Counted from the first letter of the stretch, positions 31,115-43,638 are shown. The stretch is DNA of 64,000 nt from Bacteroidota bacterium (GCA_030684645.1 JAUXUF010000311.1:20236-84235), one strand, 5' to 3'. The notes: a model not told the origin generated them from the letters alone. Translations and numbers: made by a program.

Positions 31115-31939
31115 ATGGCAGTAAGAAAATTAAATCCAGTTACTCCGGGTCAAAGGCACAAGATTGCCGGGACCTTTGAGTCCATTACTGCATCAACACC
31201 TGAAAAATCATTGTTGAAGCCCATGACGAGATCTGGCGGTCGAAATGGCCAGGGTCGCATGACAATGAGGTATATAGGTGGTGGCCACAAACGAAAATAC
31301 CGCTTTATCGATTTTAAGAGAGATAAAGATGGTATTGTCGCTGTTGTAGAATCTATTCAGTATGATCCAAACCGTACCGCTCGAATTGCACTGCTGGTTT
31401 TTCCAGATGGTGAAAAAAGGTACATGCTGGCACCCAACGGATTAAAAGTTGGCCAGAAAGTCGAGAGCGGAACCGGTGTGGCGCCTGAAATTGGTAATAC
31501 ACTACCACTTGCTGAAATACCTTTAGGAACCTTGGTTCACAACATTGAACTTCATCCCAGTCAGGGAGGTGTGATGGCTCGTAGTGCCGGAACGTACGCT
31601 CAGTTAACTTCCAGAGAAGGAAAGTATGCTATCGTGAAATTGCCTTCGGGCGAATCCAGAATGGTGCTTGTAACTTGTCGTGCTACAGTAGGTATCGTTG
31701 GAAATACCGAACACAACTTGGAACGGTCAGGTAAAGCTGGTCGCTCAAGATGGTTAGGTAGAAGACCTCGCGTCAGAGGTGTTGCTATGAACCCTGTCGA
31801 TCACCCAATGGGTGGTGGAGAAGGTCGTTCTTCAGGTGGACATCCACGTTCACGGAAAGGCTTGTTAGCAAAAGGCTTCAAAACCCGTTCGCTCAAGAAA
31901 GCTTCCAACAGGTATATTGTAGAAAAACGCAAGAAATAA
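31115..31939 (+). CDS. rplB: 50S ribosomal protein L2
   Basis: [12 protein letters not shown]...[18 protein letters not shown]. Confidence 0.98.
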   Translation: MAVRKLNPVTPGQRHKIAGTFESITASTPEKSLLKPMTRSGGRNGQGRMTMRYIGGGHKRKYRFIDFKRDKDGIVAVVESIQYDPNRTARIALLVFPDGEKRYMLAPNGLKVGQKVESGTGVAPEIGNTLPLAEIPLGTLVHNIELHPSQGGVMARSAGTYAQLTSREGKYAIVKLPSGESRMVLVTCRATVGIVGNTEHNLERSGKAGRSRWLGRRPRVRGVAMNPVDHPMGGGEGRSSGGHPRSRKGLLAKGFKTRSLKKASNRYIVEKRKK

Positions 31940-31955
31940 TTAAAAGGAGAAGAAT

Positions 31956-32222
31956 ATGAGTCGTTCATTAAAGAAAGGGCCTTTTATCGATTTCAAGCTC
32001 GAACGTAAAGTTCTAGCTATGGTTGAAACCAATAAAAAATCGGTAATCAAAACCTGGGCCAGAGCATCAGTAATTTCTCCTGACTTTGTAGGGCAGACCA
32101 TTGCAGTTCACAACGGGAACAAATTTATTCCGGTTTATGTAACTGAAAACATGGTCGGTCATAAATTTGGTGAATTTGCACCTACAAGAACCTTCAGGGG
32201 ACATGCCAAAGGAAGAAAATAA
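31956..32222 (+). CDS. rpsS: 30S ribosomal protein S19
   Basis: [12 protein letters not shown]...[16 protein letters not shown]. Confidence 0.98.
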   Translation: MSRSLKKGPFIDFKLERKVLAMVETNKKSVIKTWARASVISPDFVGQTIAVHNGNKFIPVYVTENMVGHKFGEFAPTRTFRGHAKGRK

Positions 32223-32259
32223 GGCATGAGATTCTCATTAACTATTAAAAGAATTCACG

Positions 32260-32673
32260 ATGGGTGCTAGAAAAAGAAATAGTGCAACCGAAAGTAAGGA
32301 AGCTAAAAAACAGCAATTTTTTGCAGTTTTGAAGAATTGTCCTACTTCACCGCGAAAAATGAGGCTTGTAGCCGATATGGTCCGCGGAATGGAAGTGAAC
32401 AGAGCTCTTGATGTACTAAAGTTTTCCTCTAAGGAATCTTCGCGCAGACTCGAAAAATTAGTCATGTCGGCCATTGCAAACTGGCAGGCAAAAAACGAAG
32501 GAACCCGCCTGGAAGAAAGCAATTTGTATGTGAAAACTATCGCTGTTGATTCAGGAAGAATATTGAAAAGACTTAGCCCTGCACCACAGGGACGTGCTCA
32601 CCGGATCAAGAAAAGATCGAATCACGTGACCGTTAGTCTGGGTAGTTTAATTCAAGTAAAAGAAACAGAATAA
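32260..32673 (+). CDS. rplV: 50S ribosomal protein L22
   Basis: [14 protein letters not shown]...[18 protein letters not shown]. Confidence 0.98.
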   Translation: MGARKRNSATESKEAKKQQFFAVLKNCPTSPRKMRLVADMVRGMEVNRALDVLKFSSKESSRRLEKLVMSAIANWQAKNEGTRLEESNLYVKTIAVDSGRILKRLSPAPQGRAHRIKKRSNHVTVSLGSLIQVKETE

Positions 32674-32683
32674 ATAATAATAC

Positions 32684-33400
32684 ATGGGACAAAAAGTTAA
32701 TCCAATCGCTAATCGTTTAGGAATCATCAAAGGATGGGATTCCAATTGGTTCGGTGGAAACAACTATGGCGATAAGCTCGTGGAAGATTTTAAAATCAGG
32801 GAATATCTGAATGCCCGTTTGGCAAAAGCAAGTATTTCCAAGATTATTATTGAACGTACACTGAAGCTTATTACTATCACTGTTCACACCTCAAGGCCCG
32901 GTATTATTATTGGCAAAGGTGGTCAGGAAGTTGATAAACTGAAAGAAGAGTTGAAGAAGATCACCAACAAGGAAGTTCAGATCAACATTTTTGAAATTAA
33001 ACGTCCGGAATTAGATGCTAAAATTGTAGCCGTTAACATTGCACGTCAGATCGAAGGTAAAATTGCCTACCGTCGTGCGACCAAAATGGCTATCGCTTCC
33101 ACCATGAGAATGGGAGCACAAGGCATCAAGATTCAGGTTTCAGGCCGGTTAAACGGAGCTGAAATGGCACGTTCAGAAATGTATAAAGATGGTCGTACTC
33201 CTTTGCATACTCTGAGAGCTGATATAGATTATGCTCTTGCAGAAGCCTTAACCAAGACCGGTTTACTCGGTGTAAAAGTTTGGATCTGCAAAGGCGAGAT
33301 TTATGGAAAGCGTGACCTTTCACCAAATGTTGGCCAGAAACCTGGCCGTCCGACAGAAGGTGGCCCAAAAGGTGGCGGATTTAAGAAAAGAAGAAAATAA
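32684..33400 (+). CDS. rpsC: 30S ribosomal protein S3
   Basis: [20 protein letters not shown]...[10 protein letters not shown]. Confidence 0.98.
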   Translation: MGQKVNPIANRLGIIKGWDSNWFGGNNYGDKLVEDFKIREYLNARLAKASISKIIIERTLKLITITVHTSRPGIIIGKGGQEVDKLKEELKKITNKEVQINIFEIKRPELDAKIVAVNIARQIEGKIAYRRATKMAIASTMRMGAQGIKIQVSGRLNGAEMARSEMYKDGRTPLHTLRADIDYALAEALTKTGLLGVKVWICKGEIYGKRDLSPNVGQKPGRPTEGGPKGGGFKKRRK

Positions 33401-33428
33401 TTTGTAAACCTTTCAGAATTAAAGAAGG

Positions 33429-33863
33429 ATGTTACAACCGAAAAAGACAAAATTCAGAAGAGTACAAAAGGGAAAAATGAAAGGACTGGCCCAAAGAGGT
33501 AACCAGTTGGCATTTGGAACTTTCGGTATAAAAGCGTTGCAGGAAACATGGCTTACCGGGCGCCAGATCGAGGCTGCCAGGGTTGCGGTAACCCGTCACA
33601 TGCAACGTCAGGGTCAAATTTGGATCCGAGTTTTCCCCGACAAACCGATTACTAAAAAACCTGCAGAGGTACGTATGGGTAAAGGTAAAGGTGCCCCGGA
33701 AGCATTCGTTGCTCCGATTACACCAGGTAGAATATTGATTGAAGCAGATGGAGTTCCTTTTGTGGTTGCTAAGGAAGCGCTACGTCTGGCCGCTCAAAAA
33801 CTACCGGTAACTACTAAGTTTATTGTTAGACGTGACTATGTTGAATCCGAAATCGCAGAATAA
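33429..33863 (+). CDS. rplP: 50S ribosomal protein L16
   Basis: [19 protein letters not shown]...MGKGKGAPE. Confidence 0.98.
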   Translation: MLQPKKTKFRRVQKGKMKGLAQRGNQLAFGTFGIKALQETWLTGRQIEAARVAVTRHMQRQGQIWIRVFPDKPITKKPAEVRMGKGKGAPEAFVAPITPGRILIEADGVPFVVAKEALRLAAQKLPVTTKFIVRRDYVESEIAE

Positions 33864-34069
33864 TGAAGACATCAGAAATTCAAGAATTATCAAAAGCTGA
33901 GATTCTGGAAAGAATCCAGACCGATCAGGATTCCTTATTGCGGATGAAAATGAACCATGCAATTTCTCCCATGGACAACCCACAAGTCATTGTGAGGGTC
34001 AGAAGAAATATTGCACGACTTAAGACCATTATACGTCAAAGGGAAATTAACACCAAACAGAGTTCGTAA
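33863..34069 (+). CDS. rpmC: 50S ribosomal protein L29
   Basis: Operon position; [17 protein letters not shown]. Confidence 0.96.
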   Translation: MKTSEIQELSKAEILERIQTDQDSLLRMKMNHAISPMDNPQVIVRVRRNIARLKTIIRQREINTKQSS

Positions 34070-34326
34070 TGGAATCAAGAAATCTAAGAAAGGAGCGTGT
34101 TGGAGTTGTTGTGAGCAACAAAATGGAATGCACCATCGTTGTGGCTGAAAAGCGCAAGGAAAAACATCCCATTTATGGTAAGTTCGTCAACAAAACTTCC
34201 AAGTTTTACGCCCACGATGAAAAGAACAGCTGCAACATCGGCGATACTGTAAAGATCATGGAAACACGACCAATCAGTAAACAGAAATGTTGGAGATTAG
34301 TGGAAATTATAGAAAGAGCTAAGTAA
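34069..34326 (+). CDS. rpsQ: 30S ribosomal protein S17
   Basis: [19 protein letters not shown]...[16 protein letters not shown]. Confidence 0.98.
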   Translation: MESRNLRKERVGVVVSNKMECTIVVAEKRKEKHPIYGKFVNKTSKFYAHDEKNSCNIGDTVKIMETRPISKQKCWRLVEIIERAK

Positions 34327-34328
34327 TC

Positions 34329-34694
34329 ATGATACAACAGGAATCAAGATGTAGCGTTGCCGATAATAGTGGGGCCAAAGAAGTGCTTTGTATTCGTGTA
34401 TTGGGCGGAACAAGAAAGCGCTATGCAACATTAGGCGATACCATTGTAGTCACAGTAAAAAGTGCTATACCGGGAAGTGATATGAAAAAAGGTGCCGTTT
34501 CTAAAGCAATTGTTGTTCGTACAACTAAAGAAGTTCGTCGTCAGGATGGAACATATATCCGTTTTGATGATAACGCAGTAGTTTTACTGAACAATACTGG
34601 TGAAATGCGCGGAACTCGTATATTCGGGCCCGTAGCAAGAGAACTTCGTGATAAAAACATGAAGATTATTTCACTTGCCCCTGAAGTACTTTAA
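34329..34694 (+). CDS. rplN: 50S ribosomal protein L14
   Basis: [27 protein letters not shown]. Confidence 0.98.
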   Translation: MIQQESRCSVADNSGAKEVLCIRVLGGTRKRYATLGDTIVVTVKSAIPGSDMKKGAVSKAIVVRTTKEVRRQDGTYIRFDDNAVVLLNNTGEMRGTRIFGPVARELRDKNMKIISLAPEVL

Positions 34695-35035
34695 TGCATA
34701 AAATCAGAACAATGCAGAGAAAATTACACATTAAGAAAGGCGACGCTGTATTTGTAATTGCTGGCAATTACAAAGGACGGGAAGGCAAAGTGCTTGAAGT
34801 AATAAGAGCCACCGAGAAAGCTATTGTGGAAGGTGTTAATATGGTTAAAAAACACACAAAACCGAATGCGACACATCCGCAGGGTGGTATTGTGGAGAAG
34901 GAAGCACCGATTCACATTTCTAACCTCATGAACAAGGATCCTAAAACAGGGAAACCTACTCGTATTGGAAGGAAGCTGAATGATAAAGGAAAATTAGTTC
35001 GTTACAGTAAAAAATCAGGAGAGGAGATTAAGTAA
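34694..35035 (+). CDS. rplX: 50S ribosomal protein L24
   Basis: [23 protein letters not shown]; start may be the internal Met at 34712. Confidence 0.96.
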   Translation: MHKIRTMQRKLHIKKGDAVFVIAGNYKGREGKVLEVIRATEKAIVEGVNMVKKHTKPNATHPQGGIVEKEAPIHISNLMNKDPKTGKPTRIGRKLNDKGKLVRYSKKSGEEIK

Positions 35036-35592
35036 TGGCTTACGTACCAACACTTAAGAAAAAATACCAAGACGAGGTTGTCCCTGCGTTAGTGAAGGAA
35101 TTTTCCTACAAAAACGCAATGCAGGCACCAAAGTTAGATAAGATTGTCATCAACCAGGGAGTTGGAGCTGCTATCGCTGATAAAAAGTTAATCGAAGTCG
35201 CTACCGACGAGATTACAAATATCACCGGTCAAAAGGCAGTCCAAACCAAATCTAAGAAAGACATCTCTAACTTCAAACTAAGGAAAAAAATGCCTATCGG
35301 GGTTCGTGTTACCCTAAGAAGAGAACGCATGTATGAATTCCTTGATCGTTTAATCAGTGTGTCTCTTCCCCGGATCCGTGATTTCAAAGGGATTGAAAGT
35401 AAAATGGATGGCCGTGGTAATTATACCCTCGGTATTCCTGAGCAGATTATCTTCCCTGAAATCATTATGGACAAAGTTTCCCGTATTAACGGAATGAATA
35501 TTACTTTCGTCACTTCAGCTGAGACTGATGAAGAAGGCTACGCATTATTGAAAGAGTTAGGTTTACCGTTTAAAAACGCTAAAAAGATTTAA
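35035..35592 (+). CDS. rplE: 50S ribosomal protein L5
   Basis: [11 protein letters not shown]...[11 protein letters not shown]. Confidence 0.98.
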   Translation: MAYVPTLKKKYQDEVVPALVKEFSYKNAMQAPKLDKIVINQGVGAAIADKKLIEVATDEITNITGQKAVQTKSKKDISNFKLRKKMPIGVRVTLRRERMYEFLDRLISVSLPRIRDFKGIESKMDGRGNYTLGIPEQIIFPEIIMDKVSRINGMNITFVTSAETDEEGYALLKELGLPFKNAKKI

Positions 35593-35595
35593 GAT

Positions 35596-35865
35596 ATGGC
35601 TAAGGAATCAATGAAAGCTCGGGAAGTAAAAAGAGCAAAACTTGTTGAAAAATATGCCGCAAAAAGGGCCATACTTAAGGCAGAAGGTGATTCTGCCGGG
35701 CTTCAGAAGTTGCCTAAGAACTCTTCCCGTGTTCGCATGCACAACAGGTGCAAATTAACCGGTCGTCCGAAAGGATATATGCGTCAGTTTGGCGTCAGCA
35801 GGATCAATTTCAGAGAAATGGCTTCTTCTGGTCTAATCCCGGGTGTTAAAAAAGCAAGTTGGTAA
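35596..35865 (+). CDS. rpsN: 30S ribosomal protein S14
   Basis: [39 protein letters not shown]. Confidence 0.98.
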   Translation: MAKESMKAREVKRAKLVEKYAAKRAILKAEGDSAGLQKLPKNSSRVRMHNRCKLTGRPKGYMRQFGVSRINFREMASSGLIPGVKKASW

Positions 35866-35882
35866 TATCTAATTAAGAAGTA

Positions 35883-36290
35883 ATGAGCAAAATTACAGAT
35901 CCAATAGCAGATTATCTGACACGAATCAGAAATGCCCAAAAGGCAAAACATCGTGTAGTCGATATTCCTGCATCCAATATCAAGAAAGAAATTACCAAAA
36001 TTTTGAAAGATAAAGGATATATCCTCAACTATAAGTTTGAGGAAGAAGTGAATTTTCAGGGCAACATTAAAATTGCATTGAAATATAATCCAGAGACACG
36101 GATTCCTGCGATTAAAGCAATCAAAAGAATCAGTAAACCAGGGTTACGTAAATATTGTCATATCGATAGTATCCCACGTGTACTCAATGGTTTGGGAATT
36201 GCAGTAATTTCAACCTCTAAGGGCGTAGTTACCGACAAAGAAGCTCGGGAATTAGGCGTTGGCGGTGAAGTCTTATGTTACGTTTATTAA
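35883..36290 (+). CDS. rpsH: 30S ribosomal protein S8
   Basis: [18 protein letters not shown]...[21 protein letters not shown]. Confidence 0.98.
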   Translation: MSKITDPIADYLTRIRNAQKAKHRVVDIPASNIKKEITKILKDKGYILNYKFEEEVNFQGNIKIALKYNPETRIPAIKAIKRISKPGLRKYCHIDSIPRVLNGLGIAVISTSKGVVTDKEARELGVGGEVLCYVY

Positions 36291-36306
36291 TCTAGGAGGA
36301 ATAAGC

Positions 36307-36864
36307 ATGTCAAGGATAGGTAAACTACCCATTGAAATACCAGCTGGTGTTAAATTTACAGTAAGCGATACAAATCTGGTTACCGTAAAAGGTCCGCTGG
36401 GTGAACTCACACAACAGGTTGATCCGGATATTACCTTCTCATTGGATGGTGATATCTTAACCGTAATTCGTCCGTCAGATGAGAAAAAACACCGTGCCAT
36501 TCATGGTTTGTACCGTTCATTGGTCAACAACATGGTAGTTGGTGTCTCTAAAGGTTACGAATTGAAGCTCGAGTTGGTCGGTGTTGGTTATCGTGCCGAA
36601 CACGATGGTCAGGTACTCGATTTGGTTTTAGGTTATTCACATCATACTTACCTGCAACTTCCGGCTGAAGTACAGGTAGAAGCGAAAAGTGATAAACGTA
36701 GTAATCCGATCGTAACTCTGAAAAGCTGTGACAAACAACTTATTGGACACATCGCGGCTAAAATCAGATCCTTCAGGAAACCTGAACCTTACAAAGGAAA
36801 AGGTGTTAAATTTGTTGGTGAAGTTATTAGGCGCAAGGCCGGTAAATCAGCGGGTGCTAAATAG
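36307..36864 (+). CDS. rplF: 50S ribosomal protein L6
   Basis: MSRIGKLPIEIPAGV; the listed ORF starts upstream at 36259 but the AGGAGG-preceded ATG at 36307 fits. Confidence 0.97.
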   Translation: MSRIGKLPIEIPAGVKFTVSDTNLVTVKGPLGELTQQVDPDITFSLDGDILTVIRPSDEKKHRAIHGLYRSLVNNMVVGVSKGYELKLELVGVGYRAEHDGQVLDLVLGYSHHTYLQLPAEVQVEAKSDKRSNPIVTLKSCDKQLIGHIAAKIRSFRKPEPYKGKGVKFVGEVIRRKAGKSAGAK

Positions 36865-36879
36865 TTAAATTTTAAAACC

Positions 36880-37236
36880 ATGGCTTTAACGAAGCAAGAA
36901 AGAAGATATAGGATTAAGAAGAGAATCCGGAAAATCGTTTCCGGAACTGCCGAAAGACCTCGTTTAAATGTATTCAGAAGCAACAAGCAGATTTATGCTC
37001 AGTTGATTGATGATTTATCAGGAAAAACCTTGATGGCGGTATCTTCAATTAATAAAGATTTCGCAGGTACCGAGGGTACTAAAATCGAAATAGCTGCTAT
37101 TATTGGTAAAGCAATTGCTGAAAAAGCATTGGCAGCCGGTATTTCAGCTGTCGTATTCGATCGGAATGGTTATTTGTATCACGGAAGAGTTAAACAATTA
37201 GCTGAAGCTGCCCGTGAAGGCGGCCTTAAATTTTAA
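36880..37236 (+). CDS. rplR: 50S ribosomal protein L18
   Basis: [33 protein letters not shown]. Confidence 0.98.
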   Translation: MALTKQERRYRIKKRIRKIVSGTAERPRLNVFRSNKQIYAQLIDDLSGKTLMAVSSINKDFAGTEGTKIEIAAIIGKAIAEKALAAGISAVVFDRNGYLYHGRVKQLAEAAREGGLKF

Positions 37237-37241
37237 TAGTT

Positions 37242-37757
37242 ATGACAGGAGATATCAGAAAAGTAAAAACCAGTGATTTGGAACTGAAAGACCGGTTGGT
37301 AGCTATTAACCGTGTTACCAAAGTAACCAAAGGAGGCCGCACATTTAGCTTCTCAGCAATTGTTGTTGTTGGAAACGAAGATGGTGTCGTAGGCTGGGGC
37401 CTCGGTAAAGCAAGCGAAGTTACCACTGCAATATCTAAAGGTGTTGATGCAGCAAAAAAGAACCTGATTAAGGTCCCAATTTTTAAGGGCACAATTCCTC
37501 ACGAACAGGAAGCTAAATTTGGCGGCGCCCGTGTATTTTTAAAACCAGCCACTTCAGGTACCGGGGTAAAAGCCGGAGGTGCTATGCGCTCTGTATTGGA
37601 AAGTGTTGGCATTCATAACATCCTTGCAAAATCAAAAGGATCGTCAAACCCACACAATTTGGTAAAAGCTACAATCAATGCACTTCTCGAATTACGCGAT
37701 GCGCATACTGTTGCAGAACACCGTGGAGTAACTTTGGATAAAGTATTTAATGGATAA
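37242..37757 (+). CDS. rpsE: 30S ribosomal protein S5
   Basis: [20 protein letters not shown]. Confidence 0.98.
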   Translation: MTGDIRKVKTSDLELKDRLVAINRVTKVTKGGRTFSFSAIVVVGNEDGVVGWGLGKASEVTTAISKGVDAAKKNLIKVPIFKGTIPHEQEAKFGGARVFLKPATSGTGVKAGGAMRSVLESVGIHNILAKSKGSSNPHNLVKATINALLELRDAHTVAEHRGVTLDKVFNG

Positions 37758-37763
37758 GGAGTT

Positions 37764-37943
37764 ATGGCTAAGATAAAAATTACACAAGTTAGAAGTGGTA
37801 TTGGTTCTGATAAAACGCAAAAAGCTACACTTATTGCATTAGGAATCAAAAAACTTAACCATTCGGTGGTACATGAAGTAACTCCACAAATTATGGGGAT
37901 GGTCAATAAATTGCAACATCTCGTAATTGTTGAAGAAGTTTAA
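37764..37943 (+). CDS. rpmD: 50S ribosomal protein L30 (59 aa, below the ORF-track cutoff)
   Basis: ATG at 37764: [59 protein letters not shown]. Confidence 0.95.
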   Translation: MAKIKITQVRSGIGSDKTQKATLIALGIKKLNHSVVHEVTPQIMGMVNKLQHLVIVEEV

Positions 37944-37963
37944 ACTTATTAAGAACAAGAAAT

Positions 37964-38410
37964 ATGGATTTAAGTAATCTTAAACCTGCTGAAGGTTCAA
38001 CAAAGAGCGTAAAGCGAATTGGCCGGGGACAGGGCTCCGGACACGGAGGTACCTCTACCAGAGGAAACAAGGGTGCCAAATCGAGATCAGGTTATAAAAG
38101 CCGTCGTGGTTTCGAAGGTGGTCAGATGCCTTTACAGCGTGCTGTACCTAAATCTGGTTTTAAAAATATCAACCGGAAAGAGTTTAAAGCGATCAACCTG
38201 GATGTTATTCAGGAATTGGCTGAAAACTTAAAGCTGACCTGTGTTGATGTCGATACTTTAGTTGAAGCTGGAATGGCTTCCAAAAGGGATAAAGTGAAGA
38301 TATTGGGAGATGGTGTATTGACCCTTAAACTGGAAATTAAAGCCCATGCTTTTTCTAAAAGAGCTAAAGAGACTATCGAGAAACTAGAAGGAACCACCGA
38401 AATACTTTAA
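37964..38410 (+). CDS. rplO: 50S ribosomal protein L15
   Basis: [26 protein letters not shown]. Confidence 0.98.
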   Translation: MDLSNLKPAEGSTKSVKRIGRGQGSGHGGTSTRGNKGAKSRSGYKSRRGFEGGQMPLQRAVPKSGFKNINRKEFKAINLDVIQELAENLKLTCVDVDTLVEAGMASKRDKVKILGDGVLTLKLEIKAHAFSKRAKETIEKLEGTTEIL

Positions 38411-38417
38411 ACCTGAT

Positions 38418-39758
38418 ATGAAAAAGTTTATTGAAACCCTAAAGAATATTTATAAGATTGAAGACTTGCGGTCCCGGTTGGGGATCACTTTGTTCTTGCT
38501 TTTAATTTATCGTTTAGGTTCGTATGTTTCCTTACCTGGAGTTGATCCGGCACAGCTGGGCCAACTTAAAAGCCAAACATCTGAGGGGTTGCTCGGATTG
38601 TTGGATATGTTTTCAGGAGGCGCATTTTCAAAAGCATCAATCTTTGCTTTGGGAATTATGCCTTACATTTCTGCTTCTATTGTAATTCAGTTGATGGGTA
38701 TTGCGGTACCTTATTTCCAGCGGTTACAAAAAGAAGGTGAATCAGGACGTCGTAAAATCAATCAGTTAACCCGTTATCTGACTGTAGTCATCCTGCTCTT
38801 CCAGGCGCCAGCATATTTAGCAAACCTTCATTATCAATTGCCCGCGTCAGCTTTTGCTATTACCGGAGCTCTATTTACAGTAACATCAACCATCATCTTA
38901 ACGGCTGGTTCGATGTTCGTAATGTGGCTTGGTGAACGTATTACCGATAAAGGGATTGGAAATGGTATTTCGCTGATCATCATGATCGGAATTATAGCAC
39001 GTCTTCCACATTCTGTTGTTGCTGAATTCATTTCACGCATCGAACAACAAGGTGGAGGTATGGTCATGTTCCTTTTAGAGTTTGTCATCTTAACCGTTGT
39101 ATTCATGGGTGCGATTTTACTGGTTCAGGGAACCCGTAAAATACCCGTTCAATACGCTAAACGGATTGTAGGCAACAAACAATATGGTGGTGTGCGTCAG
39201 TATATACCTTTGAAAGTAAATGCTGCTGGAGTTATGCCTATTATTTTTGCGCAGGCAATCATGTTTATTCCGATTAGTCTGGCCGGTTTTGCCAAATCTG
39301 ATAGTTTAAGTGGTTTTGCGGCTGCTTTTTCAAATCATACCGGATTTTGGTACAACCTCACTCAATTTTTGCTCGTTATCATCTTTACGTATTTTTATAC
39401 TGCAATTACCGTTAATCCTTTGCAAATGGCTGAAGATATGAAGAAAAACGGAGGATTTATTCCCGGTGTAAAACCTGGGAAAAAGACAGTTGAATTTCTT
39501 GATACCATCATGTCCAGAATTACTCTTCCCGGATCTGTATTTTTGGGAATAATTACGATTCTGCCTGCCTTTGCAATGATAGCCGGGATTAATCAACAGT
39601 TCGCCTATTTCTTTGGCGGTACATCGCTGTTAATTCTGGTTGGTGTTGTACTGGATACACTGCAACAAATTGAAAGTCATCTTTTGATGCGTCACTACGA
39701 TGGTTTGATGAAATCAGGCAGGATCAAAGGACGTACCGGAAGTGGAGCAGCGTACTAA
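38418..39758 (+). CDS. secY: preprotein translocase subunit SecY
   Basis: RLGITLFLLLIYRLGSYVSLPGVDP...GIMPYISASIVIQL. Confidence 0.98.
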   Translation: MKKFIETLKNIYKIEDLRSRLGITLFLLLIYRLGSYVSLPGVDPAQLGQLKSQTSEGLLGLLDMFSGGAFSKASIFALGIMPYISASIVIQLMGIAVPYFQRLQKEGESGRRKINQLTRYLTVVILLFQAPAYLANLHYQLPASAFAITGALFTVTSTIILTAGSMFVMWLGERITDKGIGNGISLIIMIGIIARLPHSVVAEFISRIEQQGGGMVMFLLEFVILTVVFMGAILLVQGTRKIPVQYAKRIVGNKQYGGVRQYIPLKVNAAGVMPIIFAQAIMFIPISLAGFAKSDSLSGFAAAFSNHTGFWYNLTQFLLVIIFTYFYTAITVNPLQMAEDMKKNGGFIPGVKPGKKTVEFLDTIMSRITLPGSVFLGIITILPAFAMIAGINQQFAYFFGGTSLLILVGVVLDTLQQIESHLLMRHYDGLMKSGRIKGRTGSGAAY

Positions 39759-39841
39759 TAACTATTTAGACATTTATTTGTCTCGGATTGGTGAAAGTTC
39801 TAAACTTGTTGAATTTAATTCATAATAATTAGGCTATATTT

Positions 39842-40063
39842 ATGGCAAAACAGTCTTCAATAGAACAAGACGGAACAATCATTGAATCATTATCGAATGC
39901 AATGTTCAGGGTTGAATTGGAAAATGGGCATATTGTAACTGCACATATTTCAGGAAAAATGAGGATGCACTACATCAAAATTTTACCTGGTGATAAAGTG
40001 AAAGTTGAAATGTCGCCATACGACCTGACAAAAGGAAGAATTACTTTTAGATACAAAAACTAA
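39842..40063 (+). CDS. infA: translation initiation factor IF-1
   Basis: [67 protein letters not shown]. Confidence 0.98.
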   Translation: MAKQSSIEQDGTIIESLSNAMFRVELENGHIVTAHISGKMRMHYIKILPGDKVKVEMSPYDLTKGRITFRYKN

Positions 40064-40074
40064 AGCACCCAATA

Positions 40075-40191
40075 ATGAAAGTAAGAACATCCATTAAGAA
40101 GCGTAGCGCCGACTGCAAAATTGTTCGCAGAAAAGGCCGTTTGTACGTGATTAACAAAAAAAATCCTAAGTACAAACAACGTCAGGGATAA
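40075..40191 (+). CDS. rpmJ: 50S ribosomal protein L36 (38 aa, below the ORF-track cutoff)
   Basis: [38 protein letters not shown]. Confidence 0.97.
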   Translation: MKVRTSIKKRSADCKIVRRKGRLYVINKKNPKYKQRQG

Positions 40192-40219
40192 TTAATTAAC
40201 TTTGTAAAAAATTTATTTT

Positions 40220-40597
40220 ATGGCTCGTATAAGTGGTGTTGACATCCCTAACAATAAGAGAGGCGAGATAGCATTAACCTATATTTACGGTATTGGTCGC
40301 AATCTTTCTGTTACCCTCCTTGAAAAAGCCGGCGTTGACAAAAACATCAAAGTTCAGGATTGGACTGATGATCATCTGGCTGCAATTCGTGCAGCTATCA
40401 GTGGAAGCATCAAGGTGGAAGGAGAATTACGTTCTGAAACCCAGATGAATATTAAACGATTGATGGACATCGGTTGTTACCGTGGTATCCGTCACCGTGT
40501 TGGTTTACCTGTTCGTGGACAAAGTACTAAAAACAATGCCCGTACTCGTAAAGGAAAGAGAAAAACAGTTGCTAATAAGAAAAAAGCCACTAAATAA
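40220..40597 (+). CDS. rpsM: 30S ribosomal protein S13
   Basis: [27 protein letters not shown]. Confidence 0.98.
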   Translation: MARISGVDIPNNKRGEIALTYIYGIGRNLSVTLLEKAGVDKNIKVQDWTDDHLAAIRAAISGSIKVEGELRSETQMNIKRLMDIGCYRGIRHRVGLPVRGQSTKNNARTRKGKRKTVANKKKATK

Positions 40598-40611
40598 TTG
40601 ATATTTGAATT

Positions 40612-41001
40612 ATGGCAAAAAAGACTGGTTCTACAAAAAAACGAGTTGTTATCGTTGAAGCAATCGGACAGGCACACATTCACTCTTCATTCAATAACAT
40701 CATTGTGTCGTTGACCAATGGTAATGGTGAAGTTATTTCGTGGTCGTCTGCCGGTAAAAAAGGATTCAGAGGTTCTAAAAAGAATACTCCCTATGCAGCT
40801 CAGGTAGCTTCCGAAGAATGTGCCAAGACCGCTTATGATCTTGGGCTCCGAAAAGTTAAAGTATATGTAAAAGGTCCAGGAAATGGTCGTGAATCTGCTA
40901 TTCGTGCTATTAGCAGCGTTGGCATTCAGGTAAGTGAAATTGTTGACGTTACCCCACTACCACACAATGGATGTCGTCCTGCAAAAAGAAGACGTGTTTA
41001 A
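40612..41001 (+). CDS. rpsK: 30S ribosomal protein S11
   Basis: [44 protein letters not shown]. Confidence 0.98.
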   Translation: MAKKTGSTKKRVVIVEAIGQAHIHSSFNNIIVSLTNGNGEVISWSSAGKKGFRGSKKNTPYAAQVASEECAKTAYDLGLRKVKVYVKGPGNGRESAIRAISSVGIQVSEIVDVTPLPHNGCRPAKRRRV

Positions 41002-41021
41002 TCTAATTAATTGAAACAGTA

Positions 41022-41630
41022 ATGGCAAGATATAGAGGACCACAATCCAGAATCGCCCGAAAATTTGGTGAACCAATTTTCGGACCTGATAAAGCATTTG
41101 AAAAGAAAAATTACCCACCAGGGGTACACGGTGTCGCTAGCCGCAGACGTAAAAAGTCTGAATACGGGACACAGTTGAAAGAGAAGCAGAAAGTAAAATA
41201 CATGTATGGTGTTTTGGAACGTCAATTCGCCAATTTATTCAAAAAAGCTTCTGCCTCTAAGGGAGTAACCGGTGAAGTTCTCCTGCAAATGCTGGAAGGC
41301 CGCCTTGATAATGTTGTATTCCGTTTAGGAATTGCTCCTACACGTGCTGCAGCACGTCAATTGGTTACTCATAAACACATCAATGTGAATGGTGAAGTAT
41401 TAAATATTCCATCATACCAGGTTCGTCCCGGTGACGTTGTTGGCGTTCGTGAAAAATCAAGATCGCTGGAAGTTATTACAGCTGCGCTGAACTCGCGTCG
41501 TTATACTAAATTTGCATGGTTGGAATGGGATAATACAACTTTGGCCGGTAAATATCTGAACCGTCCGGAAAGAGCAGAAATTCCTGAAAACATTAAAGAA
41601 CAGCTCATCGTAGAGTTGTATTCTAAATAA
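41022..41630 (+). CDS. rpsD: 30S ribosomal protein S4
   Basis: [22 protein letters not shown]...[10 protein letters not shown]. Confidence 0.98.
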   Translation: MARYRGPQSRIARKFGEPIFGPDKAFEKKNYPPGVHGVASRRRKKSEYGTQLKEKQKVKYMYGVLERQFANLFKKASASKGVTGEVLLQMLEGRLDNVVFRLGIAPTRAAARQLVTHKHINVNGEVLNIPSYQVRPGDVVGVREKSRSLEVITAALNSRRYTKFAWLEWDNTTLAGKYLNRPERAEIPENIKEQLIVELYSK

Positions 41631-41649
41631 TCAATTACTCAGTATTATT

Positions 41650-42642
41650 ATGGCAATATTAGCGTTCCAGAAACCCGACAAAGTTATAATGGTTGAAACC
41701 GATGAGAAGTACGGTAAATTTGAATTCCGTCCATTGGAACCAGGTTATGGTATTACAATTGGTAATGCCTTACGAAGAATTCTGTTATCCTCTTTGGAAG
41801 GTTATGCAATCACAACTGTTAAAATTGATAAAGTTGATCACGAATTCGCTACTGTTAAAGGAGTTATGGAAGACGTAACTGAAATAATCCTTAACATGAA
41901 GCAGATCAGGTTTAAACGTGAAGTTGAAGATTTTGACAGCGAAAAGGTTTCGATCTCGATTACCGGACAGGATACATTTACTGCCGGAGATATTAACAAA
42001 TTTATGACCGGCTTCCGTGTTTTAAATCCGGATTTAATTATCTGCCGGATGGAACCTGAAGTGAAATTGCAGATGGATCTTACCATCAACAAAGGTCGCG
42101 GATATGTCCCTAGCGGCGAAAACAAGCCGATCGATGCTGAGTTTGGAGTAATTCCGATCGATTCAATTTTCACTCCCATTAAGAATGTGAAATATGCTAT
42201 CGAAAATTACCGTGTTGAGCAAAAAACTGACTACGAAAAGTTAGTTTTTGAAATCACAACCGATGGTTCCATTCACCCGAAAGATGCATTGAAAGAAGCT
42301 GCAAAAATCCTGATTTATCACTTCATGTTATTTTCTGACGAAAAAATTACCATTGATTCGGATGAAAAATTTGCAAACGAAGAATTTGATGAGGAAGTAT
42401 TGCATATGCGTCAGCTCCTGAAAACCAAGTTGGTTGACATGGATCTTTCAGTTCGCGCATTGAACTGCCTGAAAGCTGCCGATGTGGAAACTTTGGGAGA
42501 ACTGGTTACTTACAACCGGAACGATTTGCTCAAATTCCGTAATTTCGGTAAAAAATCACTCACCGAATTGGATGACTTGTTGGTGAGCTTGAATTTGACC
42601 TTCGGGATGGATATCAGTAAATATAAACTTGATAAGGAATAA
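41650..42642 (+). CDS. rpoA: RNA polymerase alpha subunit
   Basis: [29 protein letters not shown]-terminal [24 protein letters not shown]. Confidence 0.98.
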   Translation: MAILAFQKPDKVIMVETDEKYGKFEFRPLEPGYGITIGNALRRILLSSLEGYAITTVKIDKVDHEFATVKGVMEDVTEIILNMKQIRFKREVEDFDSEKVSISITGQDTFTAGDINKFMTGFRVLNPDLIICRMEPEVKLQMDLTINKGRGYVPSGENKPIDAEFGVIPIDSIFTPIKNVKYAIENYRVEQKTDYEKLVFEITTDGSIHPKDALKEAAKILIYHFMLFSDEKITIDSDEKFANEEFDEEVLHMRQLLKTKLVDMDLSVRALNCLKAADVETLGELVTYNRNDLLKFRNFGKKSLTELDDLLVSLNLTFGMDISKYKLDKE

Positions 42643-42648
42643 TTAAAA

Positions 42649-43140
42649 ATGAGACATAGTAAAAAATTCAACCATTTAGGAAGAACCAGCTCTCATCGGA
42701 AAGCATTGTTGTCCAATATGGCCAATTCATTGATTTTTCATAAACGGATTGCAACGACTGTAGCAAAAGCAAAAGCCTTAAGAATATATGTTGAGCCTCT
42801 TATTTCCAAAGCGAAAGATGATTCAACTCATTCTCGCAGGGTAGTTTTTGAATACCTGAAGAGCAAAACTGCTGTTGCCATGTTATTTAGAGAAGTGGCT
42901 GAAAAAGTAGCTGATCGGCCAGGTGGTTATACCCGGATTCTTAAAACCGGTAACAGATTGGGTGACAACGCAGAAATGTGTATCATCGAGTTAGTTGACT
43001 TCAACGAAAACTTGCTGGCTGCTAAAGAAAGCAAAGCAAAACCAGTTCGTTCACGTCGCGGAGGTAAGAAAAAGGCTGATGCTCCCAAAACTGAGGCTGC
43101 CAAAAACGTAGCTGCTCCTGAGGTTAAAGACGAAGAATAA
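42649..43140 (+). CDS. rplQ: 50S ribosomal protein L17 with Ala/Lys-rich tail
   Basis: [29 protein letters not shown]. Confidence 0.97.
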   Translation: MRHSKKFNHLGRTSSHRKALLSNMANSLIFHKRIATTVAKAKALRIYVEPLISKAKDDSTHSRRVVFEYLKSKTAVAMLFREVAEKVADRPGGYTRILKTGNRLGDNAEMCIIELVDFNENLLAAKESKAKPVRSRRGGKKKADAPKTEAAKNVAAPEVKDEE

Positions 43141-43156
43141 GACAAATTAAAAGAAT

Positions 43157-43189
43157 AAAAAAAGGCTGATATTTTATCAGCCTTTTTTA
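43157..43189. terminator. terminator at the end of the alpha operon
   Basis: aaaaaaaggctgatattttatcagccttttttat. Confidence 0.85.
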
Positions 43190-43257
43190 TTACCTTTTTT
43201 AAAATTGCAATAACCAGAAGTATTGAAGATATTCTGGTGTTTTTTTATCTGTAAAAA

Positions 43258-43638
43258 CTACAGACTTTCTTGTTTTTTATGGAGATGAAACTCAATTTTT
43301 GATAATAACTCCTCGATATCAATGGGCTTAATTAAATAGTCGTCCCCGCCATTTTTCAAACAACGCACCCGCTCATGTTCAAAATCGTTTGTTGTAACAA
43401 ATAAGATGGGTATATGCTTGTTCCTAAAACACGCTGATTGTCGTATTAGGAGCGTAGCTTCTGCACCATCCATCACAGGCATCGATAAATCCATTAATAC
43501 CACATCAAAATCTTGCTCATTCAATATATTTAGAGCTTCGAGTCCATTATTCGCTGTTTCCAGCTCGTAATGTTTTTTGAGCGAATAATATAGAAACTTT
43601 CTATTTATGGGATTGTCGTCAACAATTAATAGCTTCAC
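43258..43638 (-). CDS. single-domain response regulator (receiver)
   Basis: LLIVDDNPINRKFL, DVVLMDLSMPVMDG, GGDDYLIKPID. Confidence 0.9.
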   Translation of the reverse strand: MKLLIVDDNPINRKFLYYSLKKHYELETANNGLEALNILNEQDFDVVLMDLSMPVMDGAEATLLIRQSACFRNKHIPILFVTTNDFEHERVRCLKNGGDDYLIKPIDIEELLSKIEFHLHKKQESL

